From positions 1 to 64,000 of the forward strand of contig NZ_JACHIP010000011.1 of assembly GCF_014203275.1 (NCBI RefSeq): 64,000 bases of DNA, in the 5' to 3' direction. The notes under the pieces are model-generated. The model was not told the origin of the DNA and searched no databases. It was given only the letters and a program-made list of their open reading frames with translations. Both the position numbers and the translations under genes were made by a program. Numbering within the stretch: the first letter of the stretch is position 1; each line of letters begins with the position of its first letter. The stretch is from Granulicella aggregans (GTDB lineage: Bacteria; Acidobacteriota; Terriglobia; Terriglobales; Acidobacteriaceae). Positions 51,858 to 60,859 of this stretch are shown in pieces.

Positions 51858-52199
51858 CTAATTCTTGACCTTGGATCGAGCGGCTCGCATTGCCTTCTTG
51901 GCCTCGACCTCGAGCCTGTGCTGCTCGAGTTTTTCTGCGACCTTACCCGACGGTGTTTCGAGCACTGGTACGACGCGCTCCGTGCAGAAATTAATTACAT
52001 CGGTATAGGTAAGGTTCCACTTTTGCGCAGCCTTCTTCATTCTTAGATAAGCCGGAAGCGGCATTTTTACAGTGACGCACTGCAGTGGACTCTTCTGCTG
52101 GGGTTCATCCATGTCCTCGAGCACGGCTTCCATAAATTGTTCGCTAAGCCCGTCAGGTAGCGCCGTCAGCTGGAAACTTCGATCCGTCGGGTAGCTCAT
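51858..52199 (-). CDS. small protein with ribbon-helix-helix-like segment
   Basis: 113 residues from ATG 52199, with AGGAG 7 nt upstream. Sequence MSYPTDRSFQLTALPDGLSE, then CVTVKMPLPAYLRMKKAAQK WNLTYTDVINFCTERVVPVL. The strand followed by two helices fits an RHH or CopG-like pattern, and the tail is basic (HRLEVEAKKAMRAARSKVKN). Possible plasmid-type antitoxin or accessory DNA-binding protein; no partner gene adjacent. Confidence 0.55.
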   Translation of the reverse strand: MSYPTDRSFQLTALPDGLSEQFMEAVLEDMDEPQQKSPLQCVTVKMPLPAYLRMKKAAQKWNLTYTDVINFCTERVVPVLETPSGKVAEKLEQHRLEVEAKKAMRAARSKVKN

Positions 52200-52311
52200 T
52201 AGCTTCTCCTTTTGTTCGCTATTAGGAAGGAGATTAACATTCTTTCGCTGCGGACTCAAGCGCTCATATGGACATCACCGACGAAGACTTTCTGCGGTCA
52301 CCAGGCCGCGC

Positions 52312-52353
52312 CTGACCTGGAATTTCGTATGTACACACGCAATTCCAGGTCAG
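52312..52353. repeat. 13-bp perfect inverted repeat (hairpin)
   Basis: CTGACCTGGAATT at 52312-52324 is the exact reverse complement of 52341-52353, with a 16-bp spacer. It lies in a 317-bp gene-free region (52200-52516) upstream of the IS3 element. Candidate operator, attachment or recombination site, or transposon end. No flanking duplication seen. Confidence 0.6.
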
Positions 52354-52416
52354 AAGTTGTTGATTGACGCGGCTTTTACATACGTCTGGTCCCGACCGTT
52401 ACGTAAAGCGCTTGAT

Positions 52417-52505
52417 TGTAAGCGCAATCATGTCGTAGGTCTGCAAAGCAAAATTTCGTTGCCACATCAGGAGTCTAGGGTCGGAGACGGCGATTGATTT
52501 GGTGA
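52417..52505 (+). repeat. diverged ISNCY terminal sequence
   Basis: TGTAAGCGCAA followed by GTCGTAGGTCTGCAAAGC and the next 50 bases track the right end of the intact ISNCY element read in reverse complement (TGTAAGCGCAA ... GTCGTAGCTCTGCAAAGC). It keeps the terminal TGTAAGCG. Homology stops where the IS3 element starts (52517), suggesting IS3 inserted in or next to an older ISNCY copy whose body is gone. Confidence 0.65.
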
Positions 52506-52582
52506 TCGGCCTCGGTATTTCTGTACCAGTTGAAATGTTAGTCTTCGAGCAAAACCTGACCTGAAAGGGTGGAGGATTTTGG

Positions 52583-52849
52583 ATGAGGAAGAAGCGTCTT
52601 TCTATTGAGCAGATGATTGGAGTGTTGAAGCAGGCGGAGGTGGGTGTACCTGTTGCGGAGTTGATCCGGAAGGCTGGGATCAGTGAGCAGACCTTCTATC
52701 GATGGAAGTCGAAATACGCTGGGTTAGAGGTGGACCAGGTTCGGCAGATGGCACAGCTTCAGGAGGAGAACCTGCGGCTGAAGAAGCTGGTAGCGGAGTT
52801 GAGTCTGGACAAGACGATGTTGCAGGATGTGCTCTCAAAAAAATGGTGA
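52583..52849 (+). CDS. IS3 OrfA (HTH/leucine-zipper protein)
   Basis: 88 residues. N-terminal HTH (LSIEQMIGVLKQAEVGVPVA and AGISEQTFYRWKSKYAGLEV) and a C-terminal zipper (LQEENLRLKKLVAELSLDK). The frame ends at ...LSKKW-stop just after a run of seven A (52837-52843), the usual slippery site for -1 frameshifting into OrfB. Confidence 0.92.
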   Translation: MRKKRLSIEQMIGVLKQAEVGVPVAELIRKAGISEQTFYRWKSKYAGLEVDQVRQMAQLQEENLRLKKLVAELSLDKTMLQDVLSKKW

Positions 52850-53694
52850 AGCCTTCGCGGCGTGGACCGATGGTCGATCGGTTGATGAGCAGCTATGGGG
52901 CGAGCGAACGGCATGCCTGCCGTGTTCTCTGTGTGACGCGCGGAACGTATCGCTACCGGAGTTGCCTCGATCCACGAACGGAACTGCGGATGCGTATCCG
53001 TGAGATCGCTCACGCACGAGTGCGCTACGGATACCGCAAGATCCGCGTTCTGTTGAATCGCGAAGGCTGGGATGTAGGCAAGTATCTGGTGTACCGGTTG
53101 TGCAAGGAAGAAGGGCTGATGCTGAAGCGTATGAAGCCGGCTGGCAAGCGCAAGGTCCCTCGTCTGCGCGAAGAGAAGGTTAAGCCAACCGCGCCGGATG
53201 AGGCATGGAGTATGGACTTCGTGGCGGACCTACTACAGGACGGCACCCGCTTCCGTTCCCTGACCATCGTCGATGTCTATACGCGGGAAGCGGTGGCGAT
53301 CGAGGTGGGCCAAAGCTTGAAGGGAGACGATGTGGTGCGCATCCTGAACAAGCTTAAACTCGAGCGTGGTGTGCCTAAGGTGTTGTTCTGTGACAACGGC
53401 AGCGAGTTCACCAGTCATGCCATGGATCTATGGGCTTATCAGAACGGAGCAAAGATCGACTTCTCAAGGCCCGGCAAGCCGACTGACAACGCGTTCGTAG
53501 AAAGCTTCAACGGGACCTTCCGGGCGGAGTGCCTCAACACCCACTGGTTCATGAATCTCAAGGAGGCAAAGCACCTGATCGAAGCCTGGAGACGCGAATA
53601 TAATGACAGTCGTCCTCACGCATCTCTCGCGGACAGGACGCCAAGCGAGTTCGCCAGCCAGTACGCGGCTAGCCGCGTACTGGCTGGAACCTAA
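52843..53694 (+). CDS. IS3 OrfB transposase (DDE)
   Basis: The OrfB frame (-1 relative to OrfA) is open from before the A7 site; an ATG at 52843 could also start it. HTH_21-like N-terminal part (RHACRVLCVTRGTYRYRS), then the rve core with the DDE triad: WSMDFVADL, FCDNGSEFTS and NAFVESFNGTFRAECLNTHW. No internal stops, so the OrfAB fusion made by frameshifting should be functional. The 3' end has a short self-complementary GTACGCGGCTAGCCGCGTAC. Confidence 0.93.
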   Translation: MVKPSRRGPMVDRLMSSYGASERHACRVLCVTRGTYRYRSCLDPRTELRMRIREIAHARVRYGYRKIRVLLNREGWDVGKYLVYRLCKEEGLMLKRMKPAGKRKVPRLREEKVKPTAPDEAWSMDFVADLLQDGTRFRSLTIVDVYTREAVAIEVGQSLKGDDVVRILNKLKLERGVPKVLFCDNGSEFTSHAMDLWAYQNGAKIDFSRPGKPTDNAFVESFNGTFRAECLNTHWFMNLKEAKHLIEAWRREYNDSRPHASLADRTPSEFASQYAASRVLAGT

Positions 53695-53731
53695 ACCGGT
53701 TGAAGACTAACTCTGACCTTGGTATAGAAAT

Positions 53732-53880
53732 GCTGGGCCCTTCAGCCCTGCAAGAAGCTGCCCTACACTAACACCCCCTCGGTACAAAAGATCGGGCAGA
53801 CCAACAGTCCAAGCAAGCGATCCTCCGACGCTGACACGTTTAACGTCGATATCTTTGAGCTCCACGACAGAAAGAGTCAT
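53732..53880 (-). pseudogene. isocitrate lyase/PEP mutase-like C-terminal fragment
   Basis: Minus-strand sequence from ATG 53880 (MTLSVVELKDIDVKRVSVGG SLAWTVG) resembles the PFxVxELxxLGVKRISVGGSLAR segment near the C-terminus of isocitrate lyase/phosphoenolpyruvate mutase family proteins. It is cut off by the IS3 right end after about 50 codons, and the catalytic part upstream is absent. Short and diverged; moderate-to-weak call. Confidence 0.4.
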
Positions 53881-53888
53881 CCTTCAAA

Positions 53889-56123
53889 CTAGTCCAGCCG
53901 TTCCAGTGTGAAGGCAGCTGCCTGGAAGTCGCCACGAAGTTGGAGATCCACCCCGCGATTCATCCAATAGCTGCCGCTGGCAGTTAGGGGAGTGTCAGCG
54001 GCGAGCTTGCCAGCGAAGGGCTTGATTGCGTACATTGCGTCGGATTCGAGGCCGCGAAGGTGGATGCGCGGATAAGGATAGAGTTCGGTGCTGGAGTGAA
54101 GGAAGGCGAAGGTGACAGCCTGTTTGCCATCGCGCGAGACTGACTCCGTGACGGATTCTTCACTTTGGTGCTCTGGAGAGACGAGGCGATAGAGAGCGCC
54201 TCGCTGGATGGTCTCGCGAATCGACTTATATTGCGCAACCAGGGCGCGAGCCGTATCGAAGTCGGTGGGTGTCCAGTGGTTCAGGTTTGCGCCGATGCCC
54301 AGCGAACCTTGCATGGATGAAAGGAAGCGGTACTCAAGCGAAAGGGTGCGCTGGTTGACCCAGGTGGGCGAGTCGGTGACCCAGGCCATCATCGTGCCGG
54401 GCGTATAGGCGTAGGTGAAGCCATTCTGAATGCTGAGACGATCGAAGGCGTCGGTATTGTCCGAAGGCCACACTTCGTCGGTGAATTGCATGACGCCTAG
54501 ATCGACACGGCTGCCGCCACCGGAGCAGGATTCGATCTCGACGGATGGGTGTTTGGCGCGAAGCTCGGCAAGGATGCCATAGAAGTTGCGCGTGAAATCG
54601 ACATAGACCTTCTTTTGGTCTTCGGGCGGAACCGCGGGCCATCCGGGCTCAGACCAGTTGCGGTTATAGTCCCATTTCAAAAATGCTATGTCGTTCTCGC
54701 TAAGAAGCTTGTCGAGGACGCCGTAAACGTAGGCGCGAACATCGGGACGGGCTAGATTGAGCATCAACTGATTCCGGCCCTCGCTGCGGGGGCGACCGGT
54801 GAAGTTCAAGACCCAGTCTGGATGAGCGCGGTAAAGATCGCTGTCGGGGTTGACCATCTCCGGTTCGACCCAGAGACCGAACTCCATGTTAAGGGAGTGC
54901 ACTTTGTCGATCAGCGGCTTGAGGCCATGGGGAAACTTCTGCTTGTTGACATACCAGTCGCCGAGACCGGCATGGTCGGAGTTGCGCTGCCCGAACCATC
55001 CATCGTCCATGACGAAGCGTTCCACGCCCAGGCTCGCGGCTTTCTCTGCGAGTGCGATCTGACCGGGTTCATCGACCTTGAACTCGGTCGCTTCCCAGGA
55101 GTTGTAGAGAACCGGGCGAAGCTTGGGGAGCGCCGAACCGGATGGCCGGGGAAGCAGGGTGTTCACCTCGAGGCGGTGCATCTTGCGTGAAGCCTCACCT
55201 ATGCCTGTGGAACTGAATCCGCCGTAGAAGTAAGGTGTCGTGAAGCGCTCGCCCTTCTGGAGACGATAAGCAAAGTCGAAGGCGTTAGGCCCTCCGTTGA
55301 CGCGGACCTGCTGCAGGGTGTCCTGTTCGACCGTGATCTGCCACGAGCCGGACCAGCCGAGAGCGCCGAACCAGACGTCGCCTGAGGTTTCGTTCGCCTC
55401 GGCGTGGGAGATAGCGAACCATGGATTGTTTTGCGAACCGGTGCTGCCGCGACGGCTTTCAAGCGTGGTCTTGCCGCCGTGAATCTCCTGCTCCTGCACG
55501 TTCCACTCCGCCGCCCATCGGCCTGTAAGATACCGAAGCTTGTAGTCGGTTCCGCGAGGAATGTTCCAGGTGCCGGCGGAGACTTGTTCGATGGTGAAGG
55601 GAGCTCCGGTGCGGTTCTCTATCTCGGCGGAGCGGCGGAGGATCCCGGTCTCTGCGTCCATGCGGTAGGCCAGGGTGACATAGACTTCGCGGGAGACATC
55701 CTTCAATGAAAGGAAGAGCTGGTCGCCTTCGATGCGCTCCGACTGGTACTTGAGCACAAGGTCGCGATTGCCGTCGGGGAAGGTGACTTTGAGATCGGGC
55801 TCGACGTAGAGGACGCCGCCCCAGCCGACGAACTCCTGCGGCGTCGAGCCTTCAGACGGGTCGAAGGCGGAAGTGCCAGGTGATGATTTTGCGCGGGCGA
55901 AGTGATCTTTTGCGGAGAGACGCTTTCCCCAGTAGAGGGTTTGGAGCTGGTGATTTTCGTTGACGCCGATCATGTAGGTCGTGTCTGCAGCGTCGACGCG
56001 GAAGGTGTTTGTCGCGGCGTCGAAGTGGAACGGGGCAGCGGTCTGAGCAGTTGCGGCCTGAACAGCGGCGAAGACGAGGAGAGCGGCAGCGGATAGGGGA
56101 CGTGGCAGATATTTCACGGTCAT
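53889..56123 (-). CDS. secreted GH36 alpha-galactosidase
   Basis: 744 residues, GAAGGA before ATG 56123. Signal peptide to about 26 (SAAALLVFAAVQAATAQ). N-terminal beta-sandwich (30-330), then a TIM barrel from RPVLYNSWEATEFKVDEPGQ with FVMDDGWFGQRNSDHAGLGD and the nucleophile Asp in FLKWDYNRNW. SCSGGGSRVD and the acid/base Asp in WPSDNTDAFDR follow, then a C-terminal beta domain. Removes terminal alpha-1,6 galactose from raffinose-type sugars or galactomannan, outside or in the periplasm. Divergent from the LacI gene, its likely regulator. Confidence 0.95.
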   Translation of the reverse strand: MTVKYLPRPLSAAALLVFAAVQAATAQTAAPFHFDAATNTFRVDAADTTYMIGVNENHQLQTLYWGKRLSAKDHFARAKSSPGTSAFDPSEGSTPQEFVGWGGVLYVEPDLKVTFPDGNRDLVLKYQSERIEGDQLFLSLKDVSREVYVTLAYRMDAETGILRRSAEIENRTGAPFTIEQVSAGTWNIPRGTDYKLRYLTGRWAAEWNVQEQEIHGGKTTLESRRGSTGSQNNPWFAISHAEANETSGDVWFGALGWSGSWQITVEQDTLQQVRVNGGPNAFDFAYRLQKGERFTTPYFYGGFSSTGIGEASRKMHRLEVNTLLPRPSGSALPKLRPVLYNSWEATEFKVDEPGQIALAEKAASLGVERFVMDDGWFGQRNSDHAGLGDWYVNKQKFPHGLKPLIDKVHSLNMEFGLWVEPEMVNPDSDLYRAHPDWVLNFTGRPRSEGRNQLMLNLARPDVRAYVYGVLDKLLSENDIAFLKWDYNRNWSEPGWPAVPPEDQKKVYVDFTRNFYGILAELRAKHPSVEIESCSGGGSRVDLGVMQFTDEVWPSDNTDAFDRLSIQNGFTYAYTPGTMMAWVTDSPTWVNQRTLSLEYRFLSSMQGSLGIGANLNHWTPTDFDTARALVAQYKSIRETIQRGALYRLVSPEHQSEESVTESVSRDGKQAVTFAFLHSSTELYPYPRIHLRGLESDAMYAIKPFAGKLAADTPLTASGSYWMNRGVDLQLRGDFQAAAFTLERLD

Positions 56124-56221
56124 GGGGTTCCTTCAGCGGGGTATGATGTGAGTCGATCTGGATGCGTCCACATGAGACAATCAAGCCTCAGAAACGCAAG
56201 ATAAGACGGGGTATCGGCGGG

Positions 56222-57310
56222 ATGGACCTGGGAGCCAAGTCGGCTGGCATCAAAGACATCGCGAAAGCGCTGAATGTATCGATCGGCACGGTGGACCGCG
56301 CGATTCACGATCGCACCGGCGTCAGTGAGCGCACCAAGAGCAAGGTACTGAAGATGGCCGAGCAGCTGGGGTATAAGCCCAACCTTGCCGCGCAGGCGCT
56401 GAAGCTGAACCGGCAGCTTTCGATCGCTGTGGTTTTGCCGAAGCATATCTCCCACTTCTTTGATCCTCTTCGCGCTGGTATTCGCGATGCAGCAGCGGAC
56501 AACATGGGGATGCAGGTCTCGCTCGAGTTTTTCGAGTATCCGCGATTGGGCGTCGGCGATGTCAAGGCCTTCTCGGGAATGATGGAACGCCACTTCGATG
56601 GGGTGATCTTTCTGCCGGGAGACGCGCGCAAATTCGATTCCGTCATTCGCAAACTTTCGAAGGCGGGAACGGCAATGATGTGCGTAGGTAGTGACGCTCC
56701 GAACACGGACCGGGTGGGGTCGGTGTCGGCCCATGCTTCGATCTCCGGCGCGATTGCGGCGGAGTTGATCGCCCATAAGCTTCCGCAGAAGGCGAACGTG
56801 GTGGTGTTCAGCGGCGAGCTGTCGACCCTGGACCACGCGGAGAAGCTGCGCGGGTTCGCAGCGACACTGGCTGTGCAGTCGCCGCATCTCACCTTGCTGC
56901 CCGCGCTCGAAAGTCACGAGCGGCCGAAGGAAGCTTACCGGCAGGCGATGTCCCTGATGGAGAAGGGCAATCATCCCCAAGGAGTATATGTAAGCACGGC
57001 GAACAGTCTGCCGGTGCTGCAGGCGCTGGAGGAGCTGGGGCTGCTGGGCAAGGTGCAAATTGTTACTACAGATTTGTTTCAGGACTTGGTGCCGCTGATT
57101 GAGTCGGGCAAGGTGCTGGCCACGCTCTACCAGCGGCCCTACACGCAGGGCAAGGTTGCATTCGAGAATCTGCTTGCCTATCTCTTGAAGGGAAGCAGAC
57201 AGGAGATGGTGGTACGGCTTGCTCCGCACATCATTTTGCGCAGCAACCTCTCGCTGTTCTCCAGTCGTGCTACACGGCCGGATGAAGATCCCGACGAGGA
57301 CCTGAGCTGA
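56222..57310 (+). CDS. LacI family transcriptional regulator
   Basis: 362 residues from ATG 56222, which puts the HTH at residue 10 as usual; ATG 56162 would add 20 basic residues and leave only 38 bp to the divergent gene. HTH IKDIAKALNVSIGTVDRAIH, hinge LGYKPNLAAQALKLNRQ, then a periplasmic-binding-type sugar domain (DGVIFLPGDARKFD, VVVFSGELSTLDH). Predicted to control the flanking GH36 gene and the GH97/MFS/DUF5107 operon in response to a galactoside. No clear palindromic operator was identified. Confidence 0.9.
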   Translation: MDLGAKSAGIKDIAKALNVSIGTVDRAIHDRTGVSERTKSKVLKMAEQLGYKPNLAAQALKLNRQLSIAVVLPKHISHFFDPLRAGIRDAAADNMGMQVSLEFFEYPRLGVGDVKAFSGMMERHFDGVIFLPGDARKFDSVIRKLSKAGTAMMCVGSDAPNTDRVGSVSAHASISGAIAAELIAHKLPQKANVVVFSGELSTLDHAEKLRGFAATLAVQSPHLTLLPALESHERPKEAYRQAMSLMEKGNHPQGVYVSTANSLPVLQALEELGLLGKVQIVTTDLFQDLVPLIESGKVLATLYQRPYTQGKVAFENLLAYLLKGSRQEMVVRLAPHIILRSNLSLFSSRATRPDEDPDEDLS

Positions 57311-57335
57311 GACTGCTGCGCGGGAGTGCATTTCG

Positions 57336-59384
57336 CTAGCGCCCGGTGCGGGCGACGAAGCGGATCGCCGAACCGCCTCCGGGTGCAAGTTTAAGAGTGA
57401 GCGTTTCGTTGGCGTGAACAGTCTGCTTGCGGATGGTCACGTGTTTTGGTTCCGTAGCCGCGTCGGGAGCGTCTTCGTAGATCTCCGCCGTGTACGCTCC
57501 TGAGCCAAGGAAGCTGAGTGGCACGGAGAGCGTCCGAGAGTTCCAGTCGGTGATGCTGCCGAGGTCCCACTCCGTGCCGTGACGACGAGCGATCGTGGCG
57601 AACTCACCAGGCCGACCGTTGAGGACGCGGGTCTCATCCCAGTCAGTAGGAACATCCTTGATGAACTGGAAGGCTGGCTGATTGGCGTAGTTCTGTGGGC
57701 TGTCAGAGACCATCTGAAAGGGGGTCTGGAAGACGACGTAGAGCGCGAGTTGCTGGGCTCGGGTGCCCATGGCCATCGGATTCGTGTTCCGCGCAATGTA
57801 GCCGTCTTCGGTGGCGTTGTTGAAGGCTCCCGCAGTGTAGTCCATGGGGCCGGCGAGCAGACGGGTGAAGGGGAAGACCGAGCGATCGGTTGGGCTGTCT
57901 CGGCGGCCGACTTTATTGTTCTCCATGCCCAGCACGGCCTCATAGCTCATAACGTTGGGGTAGGTGCGCTCAATGCCCCAGGGGGTGCGGGTTCCATGGA
58001 AATCCACCATGATGTGATGAGCTGCAGCCTCGCGGGCTGTGTCGTAATAGAACTGCACGCCGCGCTGATCGTCGCGATTGATGAAGTCGATCTTCACTCC
58101 AGCTACGCCCCATTTTTCGTAGAGCGGGAAGGCTTCCTTCATCTGATCCATCACGGATGTGGAGTAGAGCCAGATCCATACCTTCACGTTTTTGGTCGCG
58201 GCGTAGCGGCAGAGTTCGGGAACGTCGACTTTGCCATTCAGCTTGGTGATGTCGTGAGGAGCGGACCATCCGGCATCGAGCATCATGTAGGGAAGGCCTG
58301 AGGCGGCTGAGAAGTCGACGTAGCGCTTCATGTTTTCGGTGGTGAAGGCAGGCTTGCCGTTGGCATCGACGTCATCGACCCACCAGTTCCACGATGCCTT
58401 GCCTGCCTTGATCCATGAAGTATCGGGAACGCGATTAGGCGGATTGAGATTCGTGAGCAAGTTGGATTCGACGAGGCGGCCGGGATCGTCGGCAACCGAG
58501 AGAACGCGCCACGCTGAGTGATAGGGAAGCGTGCCTGTGACGGCGACGGTTGCATCGTCGAAGCGCGGCGAAAGCTTCGTGGTGAAATAATGTCCAGCCC
58601 AGTTGCCGGATGGGTTGGTCACGTACATGGAGCTGCTGCCTTCGATGTCCGCCTCCATGAGTGAGACCCAGGCAGTGCCGGGTTCGTGCATCAGCAACGG
58701 CATCCCGATGAGGAAGGTGCTGGAGACGCCGCCCTGATTTGATAACGCGGAGGTGGGGAGCTTGATGTACTCGCTCTCGTAGCTGCTGCGATAGTTCGGC
58801 AGTGCGAGGAGCCAGTCCGTGGCGTCGCTGCTGAGTTTGAACTCGGTGTCTTCCTGCTTCAGCCTGAAGTCGGAGAATGCGTCTTGTCTGTCGATCACAT
58901 AACGGAAGGCGATGCCCGAGTTATAGGCTCGCGCCTCGATGGAAATCGTCCGGTGGCTTCCAGAGGATTCGGCGACATGCAGGGTGAGGCTGTTGTAGGC
59001 CTCGTGGACCTTGCTGATCTTGGAGTTGGTAAGCGTGTAGTCGTCGACGCCGCTGCCGGGCGTCGTGCCGACAATGCGAACGGCGGAACCGAGAGCGGGT
59101 TCGTCGTTCAATTCGAGAGCGAGGCCTGAGGCGTCGAGGAATGGTTTGCCCTTGAAGGTTGCGGAGTAGACGAGCCTGCCGCTTGCTACGTCAGCGGTCT
59201 TTTCAGGAGGCTGGACCGCAAACGACATCTCCAGGGCGTGGTCGGGAGAGGTGACGGTGAGAGGGGTTGATTGTGCGGCCAGCGTTAGAGGTGAGAGAGC
59301 AGCTGTGTAGATGGCGAGGCGGGCAAGGCAGATAGGCATAAGCGACCTTCGTATAAGTCTGAGAAGCATAGTTTTTCTCTGCAA
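57336..59384 (-). CDS. secreted GH97 glycoside hydrolase, retaining type
   Basis: 682 residues with a signal peptide (to about 37, PLTLAAQ). GH97 N-terminal beta-supersandwich, then the catalytic barrel: WWVDDVDANGKPAFTTENMK, YMMLDAGWSAPHDITKL, the nucleophile-type AGVKIDFINRDDQ and SYEAVLGMENNK with a candidate acid/base Glu. C-terminal beta domain from about 590. In retaining GH97 alpha-galactosidases (such as BtGH97b) an Asp follows VKI as seen here, while SusB-type inverting enzymes have Glu. Alpha-galactosidase activity is therefore the likelier reading, in line with the GH36 neighbour. Confidence 0.92.
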   Translation of the reverse strand: MQRKTMLLRLIRRSLMPICLARLAIYTAALSPLTLAAQSTPLTVTSPDHALEMSFAVQPPEKTADVASGRLVYSATFKGKPFLDASGLALELNDEPALGSAVRIVGTTPGSGVDDYTLTNSKISKVHEAYNSLTLHVAESSGSHRTISIEARAYNSGIAFRYVIDRQDAFSDFRLKQEDTEFKLSSDATDWLLALPNYRSSYESEYIKLPTSALSNQGGVSSTFLIGMPLLMHEPGTAWVSLMEADIEGSSSMYVTNPSGNWAGHYFTTKLSPRFDDATVAVTGTLPYHSAWRVLSVADDPGRLVESNLLTNLNPPNRVPDTSWIKAGKASWNWWVDDVDANGKPAFTTENMKRYVDFSAASGLPYMMLDAGWSAPHDITKLNGKVDVPELCRYAATKNVKVWIWLYSTSVMDQMKEAFPLYEKWGVAGVKIDFINRDDQRGVQFYYDTAREAAAHHIMVDFHGTRTPWGIERTYPNVMSYEAVLGMENNKVGRRDSPTDRSVFPFTRLLAGPMDYTAGAFNNATEDGYIARNTNPMAMGTRAQQLALYVVFQTPFQMVSDSPQNYANQPAFQFIKDVPTDWDETRVLNGRPGEFATIARRHGTEWDLGSITDWNSRTLSVPLSFLGSGAYTAEIYEDAPDAATEPKHVTIRKQTVHANETLTLKLAPGGGSAIRFVARTGR

Positions 59385-59420
59385 GAGGTGCGTTATCGAA
59401 CGTTGATTGCAGCTCGGCGA

Positions 59421-60848
59421 TTACCGAGTGAGGTTCGATTCGATTTGTTCGAGGGTGCGGCCGCGAGTCTCAGGAACGAACAGGAGGACAAGGACGAAGC
59501 CAAGCAGGCAGATCACTCCGTAGCCGAAAAACATATTTCCGGTGCCGAAGCGACTGTTGAGAATCGGGAACGTGTAGGTCAGGATGAACGAGGCAATCCA
59601 CAGGGCGCTGACGGCGGCTGAGACTCCGTGAGAGCGGACGCGGTTGGGAAAGATCTCCGAGATGAGGACCCAGGTGATTGGCGCGAGAGTCAGGGCATAG
59701 CAGGCGATGGCACTCAGTGTGAGCACGAGAACCGCGCTGCCGGGCCAGTTTGCGCGATACGCGAAGGCGCAGAGGAGATGCGAGATGCCGACGCCGATAC
59801 AGCCGAAGAGCATCATGGGGCGTCGGCCTATGCGATCGACGAGCAGCATGGCGAGGATCGTGAAGACCAGATTGATGACGCCGGTGATGACGATGTTCAG
59901 AAGAATTTCGTTGGTGCCGTACCCAGCCCGGCGATAGACCTCGGCGGCATAGTTGAAGAGAGTATTGATGCCAGTCCACTGCTGGAGGGCGGCGAGCGCA
60001 ATGCCGATGAGGACGATGCGAAGTATCCCTGGGCGAAGGAGTTCGGACCAAGATGGCTTCTCGCTGTTCGTACTAAGGAGCGAGAGTTCGATATTGCCAA
60101 GCTCGGCATTGGCATACGCAGAACCGCCCACGCGGGTGAGGATTCGCCGCGCTTCTGCATCGCGGGAACGAGTGAGCAGCCAGCGCGGGCTCTCCGGAAT
60201 AAACAGTGAGGCGATGGTGAAGACGATCGCTGGAAGCACGACTGCGGTGAACATCCAGCGCCAGCCATACTGCACGTTCCAGGATTGCAGCGCGGCCTGG
60301 GAAGTGATGCCCAGTGGAACGGGGCGCGCGATGATCCAATTGACGATCTGAGCAAGCAGAATGCCGATGACGATCGCGAACTGGTTGAGACTGACCAGGC
60401 GTCCCCGGATGGCTGCTGGGCTGATCTCCGCGATATAGAGCGGCGAGACATTCGAGCTAAGTCCAATAGCGATGCCGCCCGCGATGCGCCAGACAATGAA
60501 ACCGGTGAACGAAAACGCCCAGCCGGTGAGCGCAGAGGAGATGGCAAAGAGTATGGCTGAGATGAGCAGAACACGGCGCCGGCCATAGCGAACAGCCAAG
60601 GTGCCGGCCGATAGCGACCCGATCAGACATCCGAGGAGAGCGCAACTGTTGGCCCAGCCGATGGCTGCGGTGGATGTGAGATGGAAGTAGAGCTCGTAGA
60701 ACTCGCGCGCGCCGCCGATGACGACCCAGTCGTAGCCGAAGAGAAGGCCCCCAAGCGCAGCGACGACAGCAATGCCCCAGACATAGGCGGTGCGCTCGGC
60801 GGGCGGCGAGGGGACTGAGGGAGCTTCGACGGTGATTGGTCCGTGCAT
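59421..60848 (-). CDS. sugar porter family MFS transporter
   Basis: 475 residues, 12 membrane helices. Sugar porter signatures: GLLFGYDWVVIGGA near the start, YGRRRVLL and RIGRRPMML loops, PESPRWLL after helix 6, QQWTGINTLFNYAAEVYRRA in helix 7, and PETRGRTLEQIE at the end. Carries monosaccharides, probably galactose freed by the two alpha-galactosidases, by proton symport. GAGG precedes ATG 60848, and it starts 11 bp after the DUF5107 stop, so the two are co-transcribed with GH97. Confidence 0.94.
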   Translation of the reverse strand: MHGPITVEAPSVPSPPAERTAYVWGIAVVAALGGLLFGYDWVVIGGAREFYELYFHLTSTAAIGWANSCALLGCLIGSLSAGTLAVRYGRRRVLLISAILFAISSALTGWAFSFTGFIVWRIAGGIAIGLSSNVSPLYIAEISPAAIRGRLVSLNQFAIVIGILLAQIVNWIIARPVPLGITSQAALQSWNVQYGWRWMFTAVVLPAIVFTIASLFIPESPRWLLTRSRDAEARRILTRVGGSAYANAELGNIELSLLSTNSEKPSWSELLRPGILRIVLIGIALAALQQWTGINTLFNYAAEVYRRAGYGTNEILLNIVITGVINLVFTILAMLLVDRIGRRPMMLFGCIGVGISHLLCAFAYRANWPGSAVLVLTLSAIACYALTLAPITWVLISEIFPNRVRSHGVSAAVSALWIASFILTYTFPILNSRFGTGNMFFGYGVICLLGFVLVLLFVPETRGRTLEQIESNLTR

Positions 60849-60859
60849 GGTGGCCTCTT

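Larger units (their letters stand above)
52517..53731 (+). mobile_element. IS3 family insertion sequence
   Basis: About 1.2 kb. Ends are imperfect inverted repeats: left ATTTCTGTACCA...GTTAGTCTTC, right (reverse complement) ATTTCTATACCA...GTTAGTCTTC, at 52517-52545 and 53703-53731. Contains overlapping orfA and orfB typical of the family. No clear target duplication was found; exact ends may be a few bases off. Confidence 0.85.

Noticed and set aside
53677..53692. Palindrome near the end of IS3 OrfB as a terminator
   Set aside because: It lies inside the coding sequence and has no T-run.
56120..57388. 422-codon minus frame
   Set aside because: Antisense to the LacI gene, which has clear HTH and sugar-binding domains.
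57579..58301. 240-codon plus frame
   Set aside because: Antisense to the GH97 gene; no family features.
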